Positions 41,793-50,859 of a stretch of 64,000 nt of DNA are shown piece by piece (within the stretch, counting starts at the first letter, position 1; the number at the start of each line of letters is the position of its first letter). The stretch spans positions 1 through 64,000 of the forward strand of contig NZ_CP182357.1 in NCBI RefSeq assembly GCF_048571275.1, given 5' to 3'. The stretch is from Marinarcus sediminis. Lineage in GTDB: Bacteria > Campylobacterota > Campylobacteria > Campylobacterales > Arcobacteraceae. The position numbers were made by a program, and so were the translations under genes. The notes under the pieces are model-generated. The model searched no databases and had not been told where the DNA came from. It saw only the letters and a program-made list of their open reading frames with translations.

Positions 41793-42653
41793 ATGAATAT
41801 ACTTGATGGAAAAGCATTATCTCAAAAAATCAAAGAAGAAGTGAAACTTGAAGTTCAAAAACTTCAAGATGAAAAAAAAATCACCCCAGGATTGGCTGTT
41901 ATTTTAGTAGGAAACGATCCTGCAAGTGCAGCTTATGTCAGTATGAAAAGCAAATCATGTAAAGATGCTGGCATCTACTCAATCGTTCATGAAATGCCAG
42001 AAACCATATCACAAGAAGCGATTTTAGATATCTTAGCAATGATGAATAAAAATCCCAATATTGATGGTATTTTAGTGCAATTGCCACTTCCGCAACACAT
42101 TGATACCACCGCCATTTTAGAAGCCATTGACCCAGCAAAAGATGTGGACGGGTTTCACGCTTACAACGTTGGAAGAATGACCTCTGGTTTAGATGGATTT
42201 ATTCCTGCAACACCCTATGGCGTTATGGAACTTTTAAAAGAGTATAACATTGACCCTCAAGGCAAAGATGTGTGTGTCGTAGGTGCTTCAAATATTGTTG
42301 GAAAACCTATGGGAACTCTTCTTCTTAATGCCAATGCCACGGTAACAACTTGTCATATTTTTACCAAAGATTTAAAAGCACACACGCTTAAAGCCGACAT
42401 TATTTGTGTGGGTGTGGGAGTGGTGAATCTCATCAAAGAAGATATGGTCAAAGAGGGGGCAATTGTAATAGATATTGGCATCAATCGACTGGAGAATGGT
42501 AAACTTGTGGGGGATGTTGATTATGAAAAGGTTGCACCCAAATGTTCATACATAACCCCTGTACCTGGTGGGGTAGGACCAATGACCATTGCCATGTTAT
42601 TAAAAAATACCATCAAAGCGGCAAAATTAAGAGAAAATCGAGAGAAAAAATAG
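41793..42653 (+). CDS. folD: Methylene-THF dehydrogenase/cyclohydrolase
   Basis: Bifunctional one-carbon enzyme (5,10-methylene-THF to 10-formyl-THF). It is 286 residues long. The catalytic Lys is in YVSMKSKSC; VQLPLPQH, DVDGFHAYNVGR, VVGASNIVGKPMG and PGGVGPMT are all in place. It is the first gene of a tight operon with lepB and rpiB. Confidence 0.96.
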   Translation: MNILDGKALSQKIKEEVKLEVQKLQDEKKITPGLAVILVGNDPASAAYVSMKSKSCKDAGIYSIVHEMPETISQEAILDILAMMNKNPNIDGILVQLPLPQHIDTTAILEAIDPAKDVDGFHAYNVGRMTSGLDGFIPATPYGVMELLKEYNIDPQGKDVCVVGASNIVGKPMGTLLLNANATVTTCHIFTKDLKAHTLKADIICVGVGVVNLIKEDMVKEGAIVIDIGINRLENGKLVGDVDYEKVAPKCSYITPVPGGVGPMTIAMLLKNTIKAAKLRENREKK

Positions 42654-43439
42654 ATGATTAAAAAAATATATAACTGGTCAAGCTCTTGGACCGGTACAAT
42701 TGTAATTGTTTTAACAATTATATTTTTTGTAGCCCAAGCTTTTGTGATTCCAAGTGGAAGCATGAAAAATACGCTTTTAATTGGAGACATGCTTTTTGTT
42801 AAAAAATTTTCATACGGTATTCCCACACCAAGAATTCCTTGGTTAGAGTTCAAAGTTTTACCCGATTTTAATGACAACGGACACTTAATTGAAGGAAGCA
42901 AACCTCAAAGAGGTGATATTGTTGTTTTCAGATACCCACACGATGAAAAAGTGCACTATGTCAAAAGATGTGTGGCAACAGGTGGCGATTTAGTAGCCGT
43001 TCACAATAAACACCTTTTGCTTCACCCTAAAGAGGGCAATGAGTTTGTTCTGAAGAATTATGACAAAGGGAATATTGTCTCAATTCAAGGTCTCATGTGG
43101 GTGATTGATCCTTACAGAAAAGCGCATCCTGGTATTCACAATGACCCAAGTGTAGTGCAAAATGGTTTAACCCCCTATCAACTTTTTGAATTTTCACCCA
43201 CTCAAGTACCTGAGGGTGAATTTTTTATGATGGGAGATAACCGAGACCACTCAAATGACTCAAGATTTTGGGGAACAGTTCAATATAAATATATTGTAGG
43301 AAAACCTTGGTTTGTCTATTTTTCTTGGGATGATAAAAAAGAGATTCGATGGGATCGAATGTTTAAAACAGTAAACACCATAGAGAAAGAGATGGAAAAT
43401 AAAGAGATGGTCATCAACCATGAAAAAGGAATATATTAA
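42654..43439 (+). CDS. lepB: Signal peptidase I
   Basis: Cleaves signal peptides of exported proteins. It is 261 residues long, with one N-terminal membrane helix (~14-32, TIVIVLTIIFFVAQAFVIP). The catalytic Ser is in PSGSMKNTL, the general-base Lys in HYVKRCVATGGD, and the GDNRDHSNDSRFWG box is present. The start abuts the folD stop and the stop overlaps rpiB by one base. Confidence 0.96.
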   Translation: MIKKIYNWSSSWTGTIVIVLTIIFFVAQAFVIPSGSMKNTLLIGDMLFVKKFSYGIPTPRIPWLEFKVLPDFNDNGHLIEGSKPQRGDIVVFRYPHDEKVHYVKRCVATGGDLVAVHNKHLLLHPKEGNEFVLKNYDKGNIVSIQGLMWVIDPYRKAHPGIHNDPSVVQNGLTPYQLFEFSPTQVPEGEFFMMGDNRDHSNDSRFWGTVQYKYIVGKPWFVYFSWDDKKEIRWDRMFKTVNTIEKEMENKEMVINHEKGIY

Positions 43440-43885
43440 TGAAGTATTTTATTGGTGCAGATCATGCAGGAATAAATATTAAAGCTTATGTTAAAGAGCT
43501 TTTTGAAGCCAAAGGGCATGAGGTCATTGACTTAGGGCCCAATACAAAAGAGCGAGTAGATTACCCCGATTTTGCTGCAAAAGTGTGTCAAGAAGTCCAA
43601 GCCAATGAAGGAAGTTTTGGCATCTTAATTTGTGGAAGCGGTATTGGAATGTCAATGGCCGCAAACAAATTTGATGGTATTCGAGCTGCACTTTGCCACA
43701 ATGAATACAGTGCTAAAATGGCACGAGAACATAACGATGCCAATATTATTTGCTTAGGGGAACGTGTAAGCGGTGAAGGAATGATTGAAGCCATTGTAAA
43801 CGCATGGTTGGATGCCTCTTTTGAAGGGGGACGACACACAGGAAGAGTAGATAAAATCAACGCTTTAGGAAGTTGTCGAAAATAA
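43439..43885 (+). CDS. rpiB: Ribose-5-phosphate isomerase B
   Basis: Interconverts ribose and ribulose 5-phosphates. The 148 residues match RpiB/LacAB. The start YFIGADHAGI, the catalytic Cys in ILICGSGIGMSM, and ALCHNEYSAKMAREHNDANII are diagnostic. The pentose phosphates it balances feed both the heptose pathway (via sedoheptulose 7-phosphate) and nucleotide salvage encoded in this window. Confidence 0.95.
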   Translation: MKYFIGADHAGINIKAYVKELFEAKGHEVIDLGPNTKERVDYPDFAAKVCQEVQANEGSFGILICGSGIGMSMAANKFDGIRAALCHNEYSAKMAREHNDANIICLGERVSGEGMIEAIVNAWLDASFEGGRHTGRVDKINALGSCRK

Positions 43886-43908
43886 AACGAGAGTCAAACC
43901 TCTCGTTT
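43885..43908. terminator. Bidirectional terminator between rpiB and the GNAT gene
   Basis: AAACGAGAG and CTCTCGTTT (9-base stem, TCAAAC loop). It includes the stop region of the minus-strand gene. Confidence 0.7.
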
Positions 43909-44313
43909 CATCTTAAGTCCATCTTCATTTTCATAATACCCTTTTAACACTTTCACCACTTTAAAATCAAACTTTTCATACAATTTAATGGCGCGTTCAT
44001 TGCTTTTTTTTACTTCCAAACTCAACGGTTTTTTAGGTAAGTTTTTTAAACTGTATGCCAAAAGTTCAGTGGCAATATCTCGGTTACGAAACGCTTTTAA
44101 AATGGCTAAAGAGTATAATCTGAAAAAGTGCTCTCTTTTAAGCCACAAAATATAACCTACAATTTGTTCATCCACTTCATACACATATAAAAGACTTTTT
44201 TTCACATGATAATAAAACGATGCCTTTTTAATCGCAAAACTTTCTTGGGCAAAAACCTCATTTTCGATATGAAACAGTGTTGCCACATCACTGTTTGTAG
44301 CTTGTCGTATCAT
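43894..44313 (-). CDS. GNAT acetyltransferase (RimI-like)
   Basis: A 139-residue N-acetyltransferase. Motif A (LAILKAFRNRDIATELL) and the NERAIKLYEKFDFKVV block are typical. The ending YYENEDGLKMKRE resembles the RimI pattern YYxxEDAxxM. It may acetylate ribosomal protein S18 or another N-terminus; the assignment as true RimI is tentative. It shares a base with the DUF2156 gene stop, so the pair is co-translated. Confidence 0.85.
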   Translation of the reverse strand: MIRQATNSDVATLFHIENEVFAQESFAIKKASFYYHVKKSLLYVYEVDEQIVGYILWLKREHFFRLYSLAILKAFRNRDIATELLAYSLKNLPKKPLSLEVKKSNERAIKLYEKFDFKVVKVLKGYYENEDGLKMKREV

Positions 44314-45293
44314 TATTTTTGATAAATGGTGTATTTAGGAATGAGTTTTTCTGGTCGATATGACATTTTCACCTTTTTTAAATTCTCAAATCCCATGTCA
44401 TCACCTACATTGATATGCTCAACGCCATACTGTTCTTTTAATATTTTCGTAAACTCTCTGAAGATAAATTGGGCACAACCCAATATCTCGAAATCGGTTT
44501 TCTCAATAATCACACTGGCGGTGTGTTCGTTGATTTTTTCACCTACAGTAAACCCTTTGATTTCATCATCAATATAGATTACCAATCCAATAATATCAAG
44601 ATTATCATAGTCATTGATCAATCGTTTGATGGCAAATCTTTCAAAATAGATTCCATCTAAAAAGATTTCAACTTCCTCTTTTGGCATATACGTTGTTCTG
44701 TCTTTTACCCATTTGTTAAACAAGTTCAACACAGCTTGTCCATGTTTCTCTTTGTCCATAATCTCAATTCTGTGTTCTGGGTATATTTTTTTAAATTTAT
44801 TGATTTCATTTCTTTTTGATTTATAAGAGTCCCCTTTTAAATCAATCAAATCATCCACTCTGTAAATATAATCAACCAGTTTCTTTTCAATGATAAAATC
44901 TTTTAACATTTCATAAATAAATGTTCCCTCTTCTAAATACTCCACAAACCCTTCTAAAATATTTTCATGAACATACTCAATTTTTGAGTAGTTTCTGTTA
45001 CTGTTATGTGAGTTCATAATATCAAAGCATTGTAAGATGGCTTCGTAGGTATTCTCTTTTTGTCCCAAAGGTGGCAGCAACATTGACAACTCACCTGAGT
45101 TTAAAATAAACAAACAAAACGTTTCATTAACGATGGTGTAAAACCCCGTCGCTGTTGAAAGCCAAATATAATTCCCTGCAAATGTATAATCGCTTACATC
45201 TACATTGATCAATTTTAAATACTCGTTCATGGTATCTTTTGCTTTTAAATCGAAATGCTTTAAGCTGTAGTTGTTTATTGTCAACGTTGACAT
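44313..45293 (-). CDS. DUF2156-family acyltransferase-like protein
   Basis: A 326-residue cytoplasmic protein of two tandem GNAT-like folds, as in the soluble domain of phosphatidylglycerol lysyltransferases (DUF2156). Visible blocks are YTFAGNYIWLS near residue 37, a basic KSKRNEINKFKK in the middle, and EGxGCAQ-like GCAQFIFREFTK near 285. It lacks the membrane domain of MprF, so it is probably a stand-alone aminoacyl- or acyltransferase of unknown substrate, coupled with the downstream GNAT gene. Confidence 0.78.
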   Translation of the reverse strand: MSTLTINNYSLKHFDLKAKDTMNEYLKLINVDVSDYTFAGNYIWLSTATGFYTIVNETFCLFILNSGELSMLLPPLGQKENTYEAILQCFDIMNSHNSNRNYSKIEYVHENILEGFVEYLEEGTFIYEMLKDFIIEKKLVDYIYRVDDLIDLKGDSYKSKRNEINKFKKIYPEHRIEIMDKEKHGQAVLNLFNKWVKDRTTYMPKEEVEIFLDGIYFERFAIKRLINDYDNLDIIGLVIYIDDEIKGFTVGEKINEHTASVIIEKTDFEILGCAQFIFREFTKILKEQYGVEHINVGDDMGFENLKKVKMSYRPEKLIPKYTIYQK

Positions 45294-45427
45294 TGTCTTT
45301 TTTTTCCTTATATAAATTTTCGAAATTATACATCTTTTTTCTACTTTTGCAACAAAAATATAAAGAAATATTGTAAGCGCCTATTTATCTATATTATGGG
45401 ATAATGAAAAGAAAAAAAAGGCTAATT

Positions 45428-45622
45428 ATGAGAGAAGATTGGGTAGCTTATGTTGTGGTTTTAACCGTTGTTGCATTTATGCTTCTTGGTAAAAAAATGA
45501 TTTTCTTTGGTGATTCAGTTATTGTCGAAAATGAACCAGAAGAAGAGATTCTTGAAGAAAACATTATTCCCGAAGTCATTCCTGTAAATGAGAGTGAAAT
45601 TCCAGAGAATACAAAATGCTAA
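45428..45622 (+). CDS. Small single-span membrane protein
   Basis: A 64-residue protein with one membrane segment near its N-terminus (WVAYVVVLTVVAFMLLG) and an acidic Glu/Pro/Ile-rich tail. I place the start at the ATG at 45428 because AAAAGG lies 6 bases upstream; an ATG at 45404 is in frame but has no ribosome binding site. It overlaps the following HD-domain gene by 7 bases, so both are likely co-expressed. No family recognised. Confidence 0.6.
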   Translation: MREDWVAYVVVLTVVAFMLLGKKMIFFGDSVIVENEPEEEILEENIIPEVIPVNESEIPENTKC

Positions 45623-46845
45623 ATCCAAAAATTATTGACTATATCTTCTCTTCTGCTTCCATTCAAAGATGGAATGATTATCCTCGAATGGTTGAGTTGG
45701 TTGAATTGGACAAACAAGCTCACAAATTTATCATTGCCTTTTTTATTGCAAAACTCGAAGACGATGTAAACTACACTCACCTTATTGAAGCGGGAATTTT
45801 TGAGTTCTTAAGACGCGTAGTTGTAACCGATATTCGCCCTGACGTTTTTAGAAAAGCGTTACAAAAAAAAGCCCCTGAAATCAATAAATGGGTCATTTCA
45901 AAACTCAAAGACTCTATCGAAACCATTGACAATGGCAATTTTTTGAACAAATTTGAAGAGTACTTAAATGACCCAAGCATCTACAAAAAAGAGCGTTTTA
46001 TTCTCAAAGCCGCTTCATATTTAGCCACCAAATGGGAGTTCTCAATTGTCTATCAAACCAGTGCTTTTTTAAGTGATATTGAAGATGTTAAAAAGAGTGT
46101 GGAAGAGGAGATTGAAGATTATTATGAACTCATCGGCGTTCGTAAAATAGCATTAAATAAAAAACTTGCAAAAATCATCGACTTAAGCGGACGACTTCGA
46201 TTCCAAAAAAGATGGGCACAAACCCCACGAATTCCAGAGACTTCAGTTTTAGGGCATATGCTCACTGTTGCGATGTTTGGATATTTTTATTCATTAAAAA
46301 TCAATGCTTGCGATAAACGATTGGAAAATAACTTCTTTACCGCACTTTTTCATGATTTACCAGAGGCGTTAACAAGAGATATTATCACGCCCGTAAAATA
46401 CTCTGTTGATGATTTGTCCGATATCATAAGCGAATATGAGATCATCAAAATTCAAGATGACATTCTTCCGTATGTGCCTGAAAAAATCCAAGAGGAGTTC
46501 TCTTATTATTTGGGATTATACGATGATATGAAAGATGAATTTTTGGATAAAATCAATGAAGATGGCATTAAAATCATCACCGATGGCTTAGTTGCCTACA
46601 ACTACAATAAATATAATGCCATTGATGGTTTGGCATTAAAACAGTGTGATAAACTCTCTGCTTTCATAGAAGCGAGTCTCTCTATTTCTCATGGAATAAA
46701 ATCAAAAGAGTTAATAAATGGGAAAAAAGAGATTATGAAGGGATTAAAAACCATTCAAGATGTGGACTTTAAAGCGTTGGCACTTGAAGTGGATTTTGCG
46801 TTTGGTACAACAGGACAAACTCAAGCACGAATGGATTTTGAATAA
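45616..46845 (+). CDS. HD-domain hydrolase
   Basis: A 409-residue cytoplasmic protein. The C-terminal half is an HD domain with metal ligands in SVLGHMLTVA and ALFHDLPEALTRDI, and a downstream Asp in QCDKLSAFIEA. This arrangement resembles YfbR-like 5'-deoxynucleotidases and other nucleotide phosphohydrolases. Residues ~1-190 are helical, without a recognised domain. Preceded by a small membrane protein gene; ends in a strong bidirectional terminator. Substrate unknown. Confidence 0.82.
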   Translation: MLNPKIIDYIFSSASIQRWNDYPRMVELVELDKQAHKFIIAFFIAKLEDDVNYTHLIEAGIFEFLRRVVVTDIRPDVFRKALQKKAPEINKWVISKLKDSIETIDNGNFLNKFEEYLNDPSIYKKERFILKAASYLATKWEFSIVYQTSAFLSDIEDVKKSVEEEIEDYYELIGVRKIALNKKLAKIIDLSGRLRFQKRWAQTPRIPETSVLGHMLTVAMFGYFYSLKINACDKRLENNFFTALFHDLPEALTRDIITPVKYSVDDLSDIISEYEIIKIQDDILPYVPEKIQEEFSYYLGLYDDMKDEFLDKINEDGIKIITDGLVAYNYNKYNAIDGLALKQCDKLSAFIEASLSISHGIKSKELINGKKEIMKGLKTIQDVDFKALALEVDFAFGTTGQTQARMDFE

Positions 46846-46846
46846 C

Positions 46847-46868
46847 AAGGAGAGGAAAACCTCTCCTT
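46847..46868. terminator. Bidirectional terminator between HD-domain and TonB receptor genes
   Basis: AAGGAGAGG and CCTCTCCTT (9-base stem, AAAA loop) followed by TTAAAATTT. Confidence 0.8.
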
Positions 46869-46874
46869 TAAAAT

Positions 46875-48860
46875 TTAGAATTTAAATCGTAAATTGACGT
46901 ACGCATATCTTCCTGGTTCATTTAAAAGGATAGGATCTGTTCCTCCTGCAGAAATCAACGTTAGGTCACTGTAAGTATTTGATACTGCATACGTTTTATC
47001 AAACACGTTATCCATACCTAATGTAACATCAAACATTTTTCCAAACTCTTGATTGTATTTTAGATTTAAAACAGCATAACCAGGCAGTTTTTGTTCACCA
47101 TTATCGCTGTCAATATTATCCCAAGATTTTGCAGCAACCACGTCAGCTGAAAATTTAGACGCTTCATATTGATAATTCAAAGAGATGTTGACTTTTAAAG
47201 GTACAATATCTGCCATATCTTTATCGGTTTGACCTGCAAGTGCTTTATCTTTTTGCCCTCGTTGATAGGTTAATCCATAACCCACATCAAAAGCATCTGT
47301 TGCATAATATGCCCCACTGATATCAATTCCATAAATCGTTGCATCAATATTTTCAAATTTATTGGTTGCACTGTTTTTATTGTAATAGATATAATCATTT
47401 AACATAGAGTAAAATGCTTTGGTTTTAACCGTGAAATTCCCCATAACTTTTTGAAATCCCAAATCAAGTTCATAGTTTTTTGTCTCTTTTAAATCGGGAG
47501 TTCCAATAACGGCCCCAGCACTGGTAACATTGTACAACTCTCTTGCATCAGGAACTCTGACTGATTTTCCAAGTCCAGTAAAGAATTTGGTATTTTCATC
47601 GGCATTGTATGTAGCAAATACATTTCCTGAAAATGAGTTGTAATCGTTATCTTGTAGAGCAGAATCAGTATCAATTGAAGTATCATCGTATCTTACACCC
47701 GCATTGATATTGAGTTTGTCATAATTGTTTTCATATTTTGCAAAAAGGGCTTTATTTTTTGTATCTGTAGGTGAAATACTGTCTCTCATATACGTAGTAG
47801 AGAATCGGTAATATTGCCCTTCCCAACTTCTTTTACTTGTATCAATACCATAGCTGAGTGTGCCTTCACTGATATTCATACTGTTTTTAATTTTAAGTCC
47901 AGAAATCTTTGACTCCATGTCATTGATAACTTCACCCATTGGTCCACTTGAAGCATTTCTGTACAGAGTACTCATTGGGTGTTCAACTTTTGAATAGTAA
48001 TAATCTACATTTAACTCTTTTGAAAGTTCACCCAAATCTCGAACGGTATACCCTAACGTATAGATATCTGAATCGTCTCTGAGCGCATCCATTGGTGTAT
48101 TGGGATACAACACATTATCACTTCTGTTTGCTGTGTATGAGAGTTTTAAATCTTGATCATCGGTCAGATTAAAATAGAGCTTAGATAAAAGTGTTTTCTT
48201 TTCATACGCGTCCATGCCAATATTTGCAGTTTTATAACGATTCATAGCAGGCGCACTGTTTTTCACTTGTTGCGCATAAAAATCATCACCATCTCCATCT
48301 TCATATTGATCACTTTGCTCTTTTGAAACAGAGAGTAACGCTTTTACAAACTTATTGCCACCACTGATGGTTGCACTCCCTTTTTTATATCCATAACTTC
48401 CAGCATTAAGATTAATTTCACCATTCAGCCCCTCTTTAGGTGCTTTGGTTTTAATATTAACCACACCACTTAATGTCCCAAATGACTCAACATCAAAAGG
48501 TCCTTCACTGACAACAACACTTTCTACATTGTTTGATAATACATGTGAAGTGGGAGGATCCATTCTATTTGGACACCCTCCATAGATTTTTGCACCATCA
48601 ATTAAGACATTGATATTATCTCTTTTTTGCCCTCTTAAAAGAATATCATTGGCAATTCCACTTCTTCTTATTAATGAAATAGAGGGAACATTTTTGCTTA
48701 ATGCCTCAGCTAAATCGGCACTTTTAATCTCTTCAGAGCTGACATTCTTTACAATTTTTGTATTGACACTCTCTTCCACGTTTATGTTTTCTAACTGAAT
48801 TGTTTCATTTGCACCCAAAAGTGTGGCACACATCAACGATAAATAAACACTTCTTTTCAT
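46875..48860 (-). CDS. TonB-dependent copper receptor (OprC/NosA-like)
   Basis: A 661-residue outer-membrane active transporter: signal peptide (LLGA), plug domain (~30-140) and a 22-strand-type barrel ending in AYVNLRFKF with C-terminal Phe. The plug has GCPNRMDPPTSH, giving C96-x3-M100, and the barrel has EHPM with H294-x-M296. CxxxM plus HxM is the copper site described for Pseudomonas OprC, so copper uptake is the likely role. I start at the ATG at 48860 because the ATG at 48866 overlaps the AAGGA. No Fur box is visible upstream. It may feed copper enzymes such as nitrous oxide reductase or cbb3 oxidase (inference). Confidence 0.88.
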   Translation of the reverse strand: MKRSVYLSLMCATLLGANETIQLENINVEESVNTKIVKNVSSEEIKSADLAEALSKNVPSISLIRRSGIANDILLRGQKRDNINVLIDGAKIYGGCPNRMDPPTSHVLSNNVESVVVSEGPFDVESFGTLSGVVNIKTKAPKEGLNGEINLNAGSYGYKKGSATISGGNKFVKALLSVSKEQSDQYEDGDGDDFYAQQVKNSAPAMNRYKTANIGMDAYEKKTLLSKLYFNLTDDQDLKLSYTANRSDNVLYPNTPMDALRDDSDIYTLGYTVRDLGELSKELNVDYYYSKVEHPMSTLYRNASSGPMGEVINDMESKISGLKIKNSMNISEGTLSYGIDTSKRSWEGQYYRFSTTYMRDSISPTDTKNKALFAKYENNYDKLNINAGVRYDDTSIDTDSALQDNDYNSFSGNVFATYNADENTKFFTGLGKSVRVPDARELYNVTSAGAVIGTPDLKETKNYELDLGFQKVMGNFTVKTKAFYSMLNDYIYYNKNSATNKFENIDATIYGIDISGAYYATDAFDVGYGLTYQRGQKDKALAGQTDKDMADIVPLKVNISLNYQYEASKFSADVVAAKSWDNIDSDNGEQKLPGYAVLNLKYNQEFGKMFDVTLGMDNVFDKTYAVSNTYSDLTLISAGGTDPILLNEPGRYAYVNLRFKF

Positions 48861-48949
48861 CTTCATCCTTTAAAAAATTTCTTGATTATCTCAATTATGT
48901 GTTAATTTTGTGTTAATCATTTAAACAAAGTCAAAAGAGAATTTATGAT

Positions 48950-50110
48950 TTAAATCTCTTTGATGGAATACGATTCCAATAGTATGAGTATTTTTTTTGA
49001 TTTTTGAAGATTTTCTGAATTATAGGAATTATCCACTTTTTGGTACTGTTTTTCATTTATGACTGTTTTCTCTTTTGCACTTTGGATGGCACTTTGAATG
49101 TGTTCTTTTGAGAGTTTATGTTTTAAAAGATATTCTACGGTTTCAAGATCATTATGGTAAACGGCTTTTTGTAAAAAATACTCCCCATGACGATTATCTT
49201 TAGAGTTAATATTCAAATGGCTCTTTTGTAAAAGAAGGGTAAAAATTTCTTCATTAAACTTCTCAAATGCAATATGCAAAAGATTTTCGCCTTCATACAG
49301 AACCGTTAAATCGTAGTTGTAGTTGTTTAAAAGGTATCTTGCCATTTTTGAAGAATAGTGCAACGCTGCAATTAAAGGATTGTATCCATCTCGTACCGTT
49401 CCAATGTTACCTTCATAGGGGTCTGAGCCATATTGGACCAACAGTTCAAACGTTTTGATATCACCTACTTCAGCAGCTTTTATCAAAGAGGTTCGAGGAG
49501 CATACCCTTTGTAACTGTCTTTGATGCCATGTTGTAAAAGTTTCTCTATGATACTGCTCTTGTGTCTGGCCAATGCCCAAATGGTATAACTCAACTGTTC
49601 TGTCTCATTGCTTTTTAAAAGTTCATCCACATAAAGGTTTAAAACATCATATTTTGCTTTTTGTATGGCCAATTCATAAGCAGAATGCTTTGAACCTTTG
49701 GGTTGATACAAAGGATTAAAACCATATGTTAATAACAGTTTTACTGTTTCAAGATTCCCTTGCCGAGAAGCCCACATCAATGCATCATTTCCATAGCTGT
49801 CTTTTACATATATTGCTGCTTCATCTTTTGATTTAATGGCTTTTATGACCTTATTCATTCCAGCAGTTGCCGCTAAAATAACCAAAGGGAAAACCTCTTG
49901 CTCCATTCCACCCACATAGGTTGTATGAACGTTGGGTGTAACAATGCGTTTGATACTCTCTTCATTGGCCAATTGTTTTAAATCGATTCCAGTGTTAATA
50001 AGAGCAAGGGCTTTATCACTTTGTTTATTTATGATTGCATCAACCAACTCTTCATAAGATGAAGCCCACACCATAAGAGACAAACAAAAAAGTAAAACAA
50101 AAATTCTCAT
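48950..50110 (-). CDS. Exported ankyrin-repeat protein
   Basis: A 386-residue periplasmic or secreted protein with a signal peptide (cleavage near WAS-S17). At least five ankyrin repeats run from ~100 to 350: NDALMWASRQGNLETVKLLL, RTSLIKAAEVGDIKTFELL, GYNPLIAALHYSSKMARYLL, GENLLHIAFEKFNEEIFTLL and GEYFLQKAVYHNDLETVEYL. Ankyrins mediate protein binding. It is the last gene of a three-gene minus-strand unit (4-base overlap with the previous gene). The partner and role are unknown. Confidence 0.85.
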   Translation of the reverse strand: MRIFVLLFCLSLMVWASSYEELVDAIINKQSDKALALINTGIDLKQLANEESIKRIVTPNVHTTYVGGMEQEVFPLVILAATAGMNKVIKAIKSKDEAAIYVKDSYGNDALMWASRQGNLETVKLLLTYGFNPLYQPKGSKHSAYELAIQKAKYDVLNLYVDELLKSNETEQLSYTIWALARHKSSIIEKLLQHGIKDSYKGYAPRTSLIKAAEVGDIKTFELLVQYGSDPYEGNIGTVRDGYNPLIAALHYSSKMARYLLNNYNYDLTVLYEGENLLHIAFEKFNEEIFTLLLQKSHLNINSKDNRHGEYFLQKAVYHNDLETVEYLLKHKLSKEHIQSAIQSAKEKTVINEKQYQKVDNSYNSENLQKSKKILILLESYSIKEI

Positions 50111-50859
50111 CGCAAATGTCCATTTCTCTTCTCAAAGAGTTGATTCTTTACTTCTTGTTCATATTGGCTTTTATATTTTTCGTACTCTTCAGATGTCCAA
50201 TAAATATGTTCTATACTGTTTGCAAGCCATAAAGGTTTAAACACCATCTCTTTTAAACTCACTTCACGATAGACAATAGGAGAGATATTTTTCAAAACCT
50301 CAGCAAAGTTTTTTTCATTGTTCAAATACTCATAAACATCCGACATATCTATTTTTGAGTAGAGTGTTAAAAGCAAAGGCTTGGCTTTAGAACTCTTTTG
50401 CATGACCAAATAGAACTTATCTTTGTAAGGGTATAAAAAGTAATACGCCGCACCTTTTTGAAACTGCGTTTGTGGATTTTCATTCATTTTTAGAGCAACC
50501 GCTTTTGAAGTGTCAAATCGGTACTTAAATTCACCATCAAACAGTCCCAACTTAAAAGAGAGAAAATTGACAAGTGCATTAAAAACAATCACCGCTACCA
50601 CAATTAAAAAAGCCTTTTTAACTTTTGAAAACAGCTCTTTTTGATTGCGTTTTTTTTCTATTTTTAACGCTTCTGTCTCTTCTGCTGCTTCCGTTTCAAG
50701 GGATTTTTGAGAGAAAAAGTATTGCCATACAAAGGAAATAAGCACAAACACAACCATAAAAAAAGCAAAACCTTCAAGTGAAATAGGATTTAAGCCAATG
50801 TTTCTTTGTAATAAGGTGGCAATACTTCCTGCCACGATGATTTTAACAATATTATTCAT
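50107..50859 (-). CDS. Membrane protein of unknown function
   Basis: A 250-residue protein with two or three membrane segments: ~5-22 and 30-50, then a Glu/Lys-rich cytoplasmic loop (LETEAAEETEALKIEKKRNQ), then a helix near 80-100. A ~145-residue C-terminal domain (KYRFDTSKAVALKMNENPQT onward) is likely periplasmic. I chose MNNIVK at 50859 (GTGGGAAAA before it); a longer frame reaches 50898. It overlaps the upstream gene by 8 bases and the ankyrin gene by 4 bases. No family recognised. Confidence 0.68.
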   Translation of the reverse strand: MNNIVKIIVAGSIATLLQRNIGLNPISLEGFAFFMVVFVLISFVWQYFFSQKSLETEAAEETEALKIEKKRNQKELFSKVKKAFLIVVAVIVFNALVNFLSFKLGLFDGEFKYRFDTSKAVALKMNENPQTQFQKGAAYYFLYPYKDKFYLVMQKSSKAKPLLLTLYSKIDMSDVYEYLNNEKNFAEVLKNISPIVYREVSLKEMVFKPLWLANSIEHIYWTSEEYEKYKSQYEQEVKNQLFEKRNGHLR

